DNA of 64,000 nt, from positions 1-64,000 of the forward strand of contig NZ_LIPP01000028.1 in assembly GCF_001418335.1 (NCBI RefSeq), in the 5' to 3' direction. Positions 60,383 to 64,000 of the stretch are shown here, in pieces. Every line of letters starts with the position of its first letter. Position 1 is the first letter of the stretch. The notes under the pieces were generated by a model. It saw nothing but the letters and a program-made list of their open reading frames with translations. It was not told the origin of the DNA and ran no database searches. The DNA comes from Streptomyces aurantiacus (GTDB lineage Bacteria; Actinomycetota; Actinomycetes; Streptomycetales; Streptomycetaceae). Both the position numbers and the translations under genes were made by a program.

Positions 60383-61447
60383 ATGGGGATGGCCGGCGGC
60401 ACCGTGCGGATCGACGGGGATTCACTGCTTCTGCCGGGCGGTGTGCGGGTGCGGTTCATCCGTACCCTGCGCCTGCCCGAGACGGGCACGCACGCGCTGC
60501 CTCCGGGGCTCGGCACGTTCCCGCTGCGGCGCGTGGAGGACTACCCGGACACGGTGCCCGCCGAGTGGTCGGCCCGCGGCGGAGTGCTGCTGCCGGTCCA
60601 CCTGCGCGAGGCGATGTGGCTGAGCTTCGGCGGCACGACGCAGCCGGCGGCCCTGCAAGTGGGCGTCGGCAAGGTGTGCGCGGTGTCCGGCAAGCCGTGG
60701 AGTCCCCGGCCGGCGCGGGAGCCGCAGAACTACGTGGTGCTGCCCCGTCAGCCGTGGCTCGACGGCATCAACTCCGGGAAGGGCACGGTCCGTCAGTTCG
60801 TGGCGGTTCCGCTCGGTCTTGGTGCCACGGTCGAGGGCCAGGTCACCGGCGAGGAGGTGTGGGGCGGCGTACAGCTGCAGTCGTTCCCGCTGACCGACGT
60901 CGCGCTGCGCGCGTGGCGCGAGGAGCAGCGCCTGCTGGCGGAGGCGGCGCGGCGCAACCGGAGCGGGACGGCCTACGGCGCCGCGGCTCCGATGATGTCC
61001 GCGTCCGGGGCGGCGCCGCAGCCGGGCGGTGCGGTGCCGCCACCGGCTGCCGCGCCCCGGGCCTCGGCGGCGATGGGCCTGGGGGTGGGCGGTTCGATGC
61101 GCCAGGAGGTCTACCAGGACGACCGCCCGCTGTCCGACTGGTCGACCACCGCGGCCGGGCGGGTCTTCGTCCATCTCGTGACGCCGCCCGAGTGGCGGCG
61201 CATCACGGGTGAGGCTCCCCCGCCGTCGCCGGTCGACCGCGCGGCGTACACGCGCGCCGGGCTGCCCTGGTTCGACTACTACGACAACGACGCCGCGGAT
61301 CTCGATCCCACGGAGGCGCTCGGCGCGGTGAAGCCGGTCGGTGACTGGATCGGTGACGACCACACACCGTGGCAGCCGCCCTCGCCCGGCCAGGTGAAGC
61401 CGCTGGGCGACTCACCGGGCGAGCCGGTCGGTGACGGGGACTGGTGA
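60383..61447 (+). CDS. hypothetical protein with Pro/Ala-rich linker
   Basis: 354 aa from ATG 60383 (or 60389). No signal peptide. Residues 1-185 form a compact region (VRIDGDSLLLPGGVRVRFIRTLRLPETG...LPVHLREAMWLSFGG...VCAVSGKPWSP), 190-230 is a Pro/Ala-rich linker, and the C-terminal part includes RVFVHLVTPPEWRRITGEAPPPSPVDRAAYTRAGLPWFDYYDNDAADLDPTEALGAVKPVGDW. I do not recognise it; related proteins of unknown function occur in other Streptomyces. Confidence 0.75.
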   Translation: MGMAGGTVRIDGDSLLLPGGVRVRFIRTLRLPETGTHALPPGLGTFPLRRVEDYPDTVPAEWSARGGVLLPVHLREAMWLSFGGTTQPAALQVGVGKVCAVSGKPWSPRPAREPQNYVVLPRQPWLDGINSGKGTVRQFVAVPLGLGATVEGQVTGEEVWGGVQLQSFPLTDVALRAWREEQRLLAEAARRNRSGTAYGAAAPMMSASGAAPQPGGAVPPPAAAPRASAAMGLGVGGSMRQEVYQDDRPLSDWSTTAAGRVFVHLVTPPEWRRITGEAPPPSPVDRAAYTRAGLPWFDYYDNDAADLDPTEALGAVKPVGDWIGDDHTPWQPPSPGQVKPLGDSPGEPVGDGDW

Positions 61448-61501
61448 GCGAGCCCGGCCCCGGTTCGGGGCGGGCGCGTCGGGCGCATGGGCGCGCTGGG
61501 C

Positions 61502-62257
61502 TCAGCCGTCGCCTTCCGTGCGCCGGCGCTGACTCTGTCCCTGCCGCTGTCGTTGTCGCTGAAATGTGCGCGGGCAGTTCGCGGCGCTCGCCTGGGTGAG
61601 CAGGACGTGCATGCGCTCGGTGAGCTGTCCGACGTCGTCCGCGGGCCGGTGGAAGGGCAGTCGTACGTCGCCGTGGCCGCGGGCCTGCTCGATGCGCAGG
61701 GTCAGCCCGTGGCGGTCGACGGCGAGCGGCTGCACCCGGACGGCGCCGTGCAGGCTCTCCGGCTCGACGAGGCGGGTCAGCCGCCCGACGGCGTCCGGGT
61801 GGGCGTCGGCGAGGTGGGTGAGCAGTTGCGCCTCCGCGAGGGCCAGCGGGTCGGGCTCGGCGGCGGCGTACTCGTCGAGGTCGACGACGACGGCCCCGCC
61901 GGGCTCGCGCAGCACGGCGCGGGTCGGATGGAACGTCAGGTGTCCGTCCCCTGGCGCGAACCAGCCCGCCATCCACAGGCGCGCGCGGATACGGTTGCGT
62001 ACGGGGACGGGCGCGACGTCGGCGAACTCCAGTACGGCGGACGGCTCCCCGCGGGGCGCGCAGATCGCGGCCGTGGTGAGCATGCTGTCGTCCGGCAGGT
62101 GCAGCAGCACCCGGCCGTCCTCCGCGACGGTGTGTACGCCGATGAACTCCTCCCGGCCGCCTTCCGCGGTCACCGCGCAGGACCATGCCGCGGCGAGCAC
62201 CGACCGGGCACGTTGTGCCGTGGCCGGCGCGGCCGTCCAACTGTGATGGTCACCCAT
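61502..62257 (-). CDS. DUF2470 protein, likely haem/iron related
   Basis: 251 aa from ATG 62257 behind GGAGG; ATG 62269 lacks a site and lies in the iron box. The C-terminal DUF2470 domain is visible: EAQLLTHLADAHPDAVGRLTRLVEPESLHGAVRVQPLAVDRHGLTLRIEQARGHGDVRLPFHRPADDVGQLTERMHVLL, as in HugZ-type haem-utilisation proteins. The N-terminal flavin-like barrel part is weaker. A perfect iron box 12 bp upstream predicts repression by DmdR under iron sufficiency. A low-complexity Gln/Arg tail ends the protein. Confidence 0.88.
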   Translation of the reverse strand: MGDHHSWTAAPATAQRARSVLAAAWSCAVTAEGGREEFIGVHTVAEDGRVLLHLPDDSMLTTAAICAPRGEPSAVLEFADVAPVPVRNRIRARLWMAGWFAPGDGHLTFHPTRAVLREPGGAVVVDLDEYAAAEPDPLALAEAQLLTHLADAHPDAVGRLTRLVEPESLHGAVRVQPLAVDRHGLTLRIEQARGHGDVRLPFHRPADDVGQLTERMHVLLTQASAANCPRTFQRQRQRQGQSQRRRTEGDG

Positions 62258-62268
62258 CCGAACCTCCA

Positions 62269-62287
62269 TTAGGTAAGCCTTGCCTAA
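62269..62287 (-). promoter_or_regulatory. iron box (DmdR/IdeR-type operator)
   Basis: TTAGGTAAGCCTTGCCTAA follows the consensus TTAGGTTAGGCTAACCTAA, with symmetric outer arms (TTAGG...CCTAA). It lies 12 bp upstream of the DUF2470 gene start. Confidence 0.88.
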
Positions 62288-62353
62288 CCTATCGAAGATC
62301 GGGGTGTACGCCAACCACGCGGCGTCGGTCACGACACCTTTGTGCCGGCGAGT

Positions 62354-63193
62354 TCACGCCGTCCAGTGACCGGGGCGGGTGAACGACGCCGGAAGCCTGG
62401 TGCCGGCGCTGCCCTTGGCCGCGTTCAGCTGCGGCTGGGTGAGGAAGAGGACGCCGGTCAGGTCGGCGTCCGTGAGGTCGGTGTCCCGCAGGTCGGCGCC
62501 GATCAGATCCGCGCCGCGCAGGTCGGCGCCCGTCAGGTCGGCCGCGATGAGGAAGGCGCCGCGGAGATTGGCGCCCCGCAGATCGGCGCCCTTGAGCCGG
62601 GCACCCATCAGGTCGGCGCCCCGGCGCTCCTTCTTCCTGCCCCGGCCGAGACCGGCACGGGCCAGCTCACTGGTGCGCAGCAGCAGGACGTTGACGTCGC
62701 CACGGACCGCCGCCACGTCCAGCTCGGCGAGTTCCTCCGGGGCCCGGCGGGTGAGCGCCTCGGTACGGTCGAGAGCGCGGCGCAGCTCGGCATGGACGGG
62801 GCGGGCCGCCGGCAGGTCGAGCGCCTCGGTGAGGTACCGGAGCAGCTCCTGCAGTTGCCGTACGACGGGGAACACGTCGAACATCAGCCGGGCGCGGTCC
62901 CCGGAGCCCGAGCGCCAGTTCTCGCCGCCGAAGGTGATCTGCGAGACCTTCTGGCCCGCGCCGAAGCAGTCGTACACCGTGCAGCCGTTGAAGCCCCGCT
63001 GCCGCAGCTCCGTGTGGATGCCGCAGCCGAAGTCGGTGCGCAGGTTGCGGCACGGGCTGCCGGCGGCCTTGTCGACCGCGAAGTCCGCCGAGGCGGCGAA
63101 GGGCAGCGCGACACAGCACAGCCCGAAACACCGGGCACAGTCCGCCTGCAGTTCACTACGGGCGGGCGCCGCGCCACCGGGTTCGTCTCGCAT
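62354..63193 (-). CDS. pentapeptide-repeat protein with cysteine-rich N-terminus
   Basis: 279 aa from ATG 63193 behind GGGGG. The N-terminus has Cys pairs (CARCFGLCC, SPCRNL, GCGIHT, GCTVYDC) resembling a YkgJ-like metal-binding module. Residues about 200-265 are pentapeptide repeats of A(D/N)LxG type (GADLMGARLKGADLRGANLRGAFLIAADLTGADLRGADLIGADL), about ten repeats forming a right-handed helix. Known pentapeptide proteins include DNA-gyrase-protecting factors; too few repeats are present to claim that here. Confidence 0.88.
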   Translation of the reverse strand: MRDEPGGAAPARSELQADCARCFGLCCVALPFAASADFAVDKAAGSPCRNLRTDFGCGIHTELRQRGFNGCTVYDCFGAGQKVSQITFGGENWRSGSGDRARLMFDVFPVVRQLQELLRYLTEALDLPAARPVHAELRRALDRTEALTRRAPEELAELDVAAVRGDVNVLLLRTSELARAGLGRGRKKERRGADLMGARLKGADLRGANLRGAFLIAADLTGADLRGADLIGADLRDTDLTDADLTGVLFLTQPQLNAAKGSAGTRLPASFTRPGHWTA

Positions 63194-63267
63194 GTCCCCC
63201 ACCCTACGCAGCACCCACCCGTACCGATGACCGGCCACTCGCCCGGCCCCACGGCCGCCGCCCCGCC

Positions 63268-64000
63268 CTACGACATGGAGCGGAGCATCGCCAGGTTGCT
63301 CACCAGCAGACCGCCGTCGACCGGCAGTGTCACTCCGGTGATCCAGGCCGCGTCCGCCGAGGCGAGGAAGGCGACGGCGGAAGCGATGTCGTCGGGTTCA
63401 CCGACCCGCCCCAACGGGTAATGGGCGGCGGCGCGTTCGAGAGCGTCGTGCCGGCCGTCCCAGGCGTTGGTGCGGACGGTGCCGGGCTCGACGAGGTTCA
63501 CCCGGACTCCCCTCGGGGCGGACTCGACGGCGAGGGTGCGGGTGAGCGAGGCCAGTGCGGCCTTCGCCGCGCTGTACGCCTGGGCGCCGAAGTGCTGCTC
63601 GGCGTTGACCGAGCCGATGTTGACGATCGCGCCTCGACCGCCGGCCGCCACCAGATGCGGCAGGGCGGCGCGGATGCAGCGGTACGCGCCGTGCAGCGTG
63701 ATCTCGAAGTCCTCGTACCAGGGCCCGTCCTCGTACTCCTCGAAGGCAGCGGGATCGGCATGGCACGCGCACGCGTTGTTGACCAGCACGTCCAGGCCGC
63801 CGAAGGAGTCCACCGCCCGGGCGACGGCCGCCTCGACCGCGGCGCGATCGGCGACGTCGCACGCGTACGGTTCGGCCGTGCCGCCGCTCGCACGGATCGC
63901 GTCGGCCACCCGCGTGGCACGTGGCAGGTCGCGGTCCGTGACGAGCACGGACGCGCCCTCTGCGGCGAAGCGGCGGGCGGTCGCCTCGCCGATGCCCTGG
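63268..64000 (-). CDS. short-chain dehydrogenase/reductase, cut by window end
   Basis: Runs off the window: the reading frame continues past the internal ATG at 63948 with QGIGEATARRFAAEGASVLVTD, the Rossmann GxxxGIG start. NNAC-type NAG (VLVNNACA), catalytic Ser in NIGSVN, YxxxK as YSAAK, and C-terminal GVTLPVDGGLLVSN are present. NAD(P)-dependent oxidoreductase; substrate unknown. The 5' end is outside. Confidence 0.9.
   Translation of the reverse strand, partial: QGIGEATARRFAAEGASVLVTDRDLPRATRVADAIRASGGTAEPYACDVADRAAVEAAVARAVDSFGGLDVLVNNACACHADPAAFEEYEDGPWYEDFEITLHGAYRCIRAALPHLVAAGGRGAIVNIGSVNAEQHFGAQAYSAAKAALASLTRTLAVESAPRGVRVNLVEPGTVRTNAWDGRHDALERAAAHYPLGRVGEPDDIASAVAFLASADAAWITGVTLPVDGGLLVSNLAMLRSMS

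Noticed and set aside
1-64000. Mobile elements, CRISPR arrays, tRNA or rRNA genes, antibiotic biosynthetic cluster
   Set aside because: No transposase, integrase, regular repeat-spacer array, CCA-ended cloverleaf, rRNA signature, or PKS/NRPS/terpene gene was seen.

Overview
The window is high-GC actinobacterial chromosome, almost certainly Streptomyces. Evidence: coding DNA with strong third-position GC, many GTG starts behind GGAGG-type ribosome binding sites, a Streptomyces subtilisin inhibitor, a cytochrome bc1 QcrB of actinobacterial type, a canonical CebR operator, many TetR/LysR/IclR/ROK regulators and several secreted hydrolases. There are no rRNA or tRNA genes, no CRISPR array, no insertion sequence and no antibiotic biosynthetic cluster. 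It reads as accessory or chromosome-arm metabolism made of many small, independently regulated units.

Layout. 0-7.5 kb: acetyltransferase, secreted protease inhibitor with an Arg reactive site, lactate 2-monooxygenase-like flavoenzyme, a membrane-anchored ricin-lectin protein, and a Fic/Doc-like toxin-antitoxin pair. 7.5-16 kb: an orphan second QcrB, an ArsB/SLC13-type permease, a secreted GH9 cellulase under a perfect CebR box, a HAD phosphatase/hydroxyacid dehydrogenase operon, a GH114 lipoprotein and a flavoprotein. 16-27 kb: stress and redox genes (SnoaL-like protein/TetR pair, aldehyde dehydrogenase, F420-type nitroreductase-like protein, CDF metal exporter, xi-class GST, peroxiredoxin, DUF1304-TetR operon, AraC/quinone oxidoreductase pair). 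27-38.5 kb: a STAS protein, then an IclR regulator divergent from a tightly overlapping ten-gene catabolic operon. That operon encodes an NMT1-type ABC importer (lipoprotein, two permeases, ATPase), an IlvD/Edd dehydratase, an alpha/beta hydrolase, an FAD oxidoreductase, both subunits of aconitase X and an SDR dehydrogenase. 38.5-50 kb: an Otr(A)/TetM-like ribosomal protection GTPase, DUF4230 and VanZ membrane proteins, a secreted GH16 beta-1,3-glucanase-like enzyme, an I36 inhibitor-lipoprotein-I36 operon, a PHP phosphoesterase, a HAD enzyme, a LysR regulator facing a degenerate inositol-monophosphatase-like protein, and a putative structured RNA. 50-57 kb: ROK regulator and sugar ABC importer with GH1 beta-glucosidase. 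57-64 kb: phosphotransferase, FBP zinc-finger protein, FUSC transporter, DUF2470 protein behind an iron box, pentapeptide-repeat protein, and an SDR gene cut by the window end.

The most interesting unit is the IclR-controlled IlvD/AcnX operon: two unrelated Fe-S dehydratase families with a dedicated importer, substrate not recognisable. A second theme is a split beta-glucan regulon. The GH16 gene (42 kb) and the ROK-linked importer/GH1 operon (52 kb) have near-identical promoters (TTGACG, 17 bp, TTAA) with a shared 17-bp motif, suggesting that one ROK repressor coordinates extracellular glucan cleavage with uptake and intracellular hydrolysis. The cellulase at 10.8 kb instead carries the CebR operator. 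All assignments are from reading sequence and family motifs; no database search was run.
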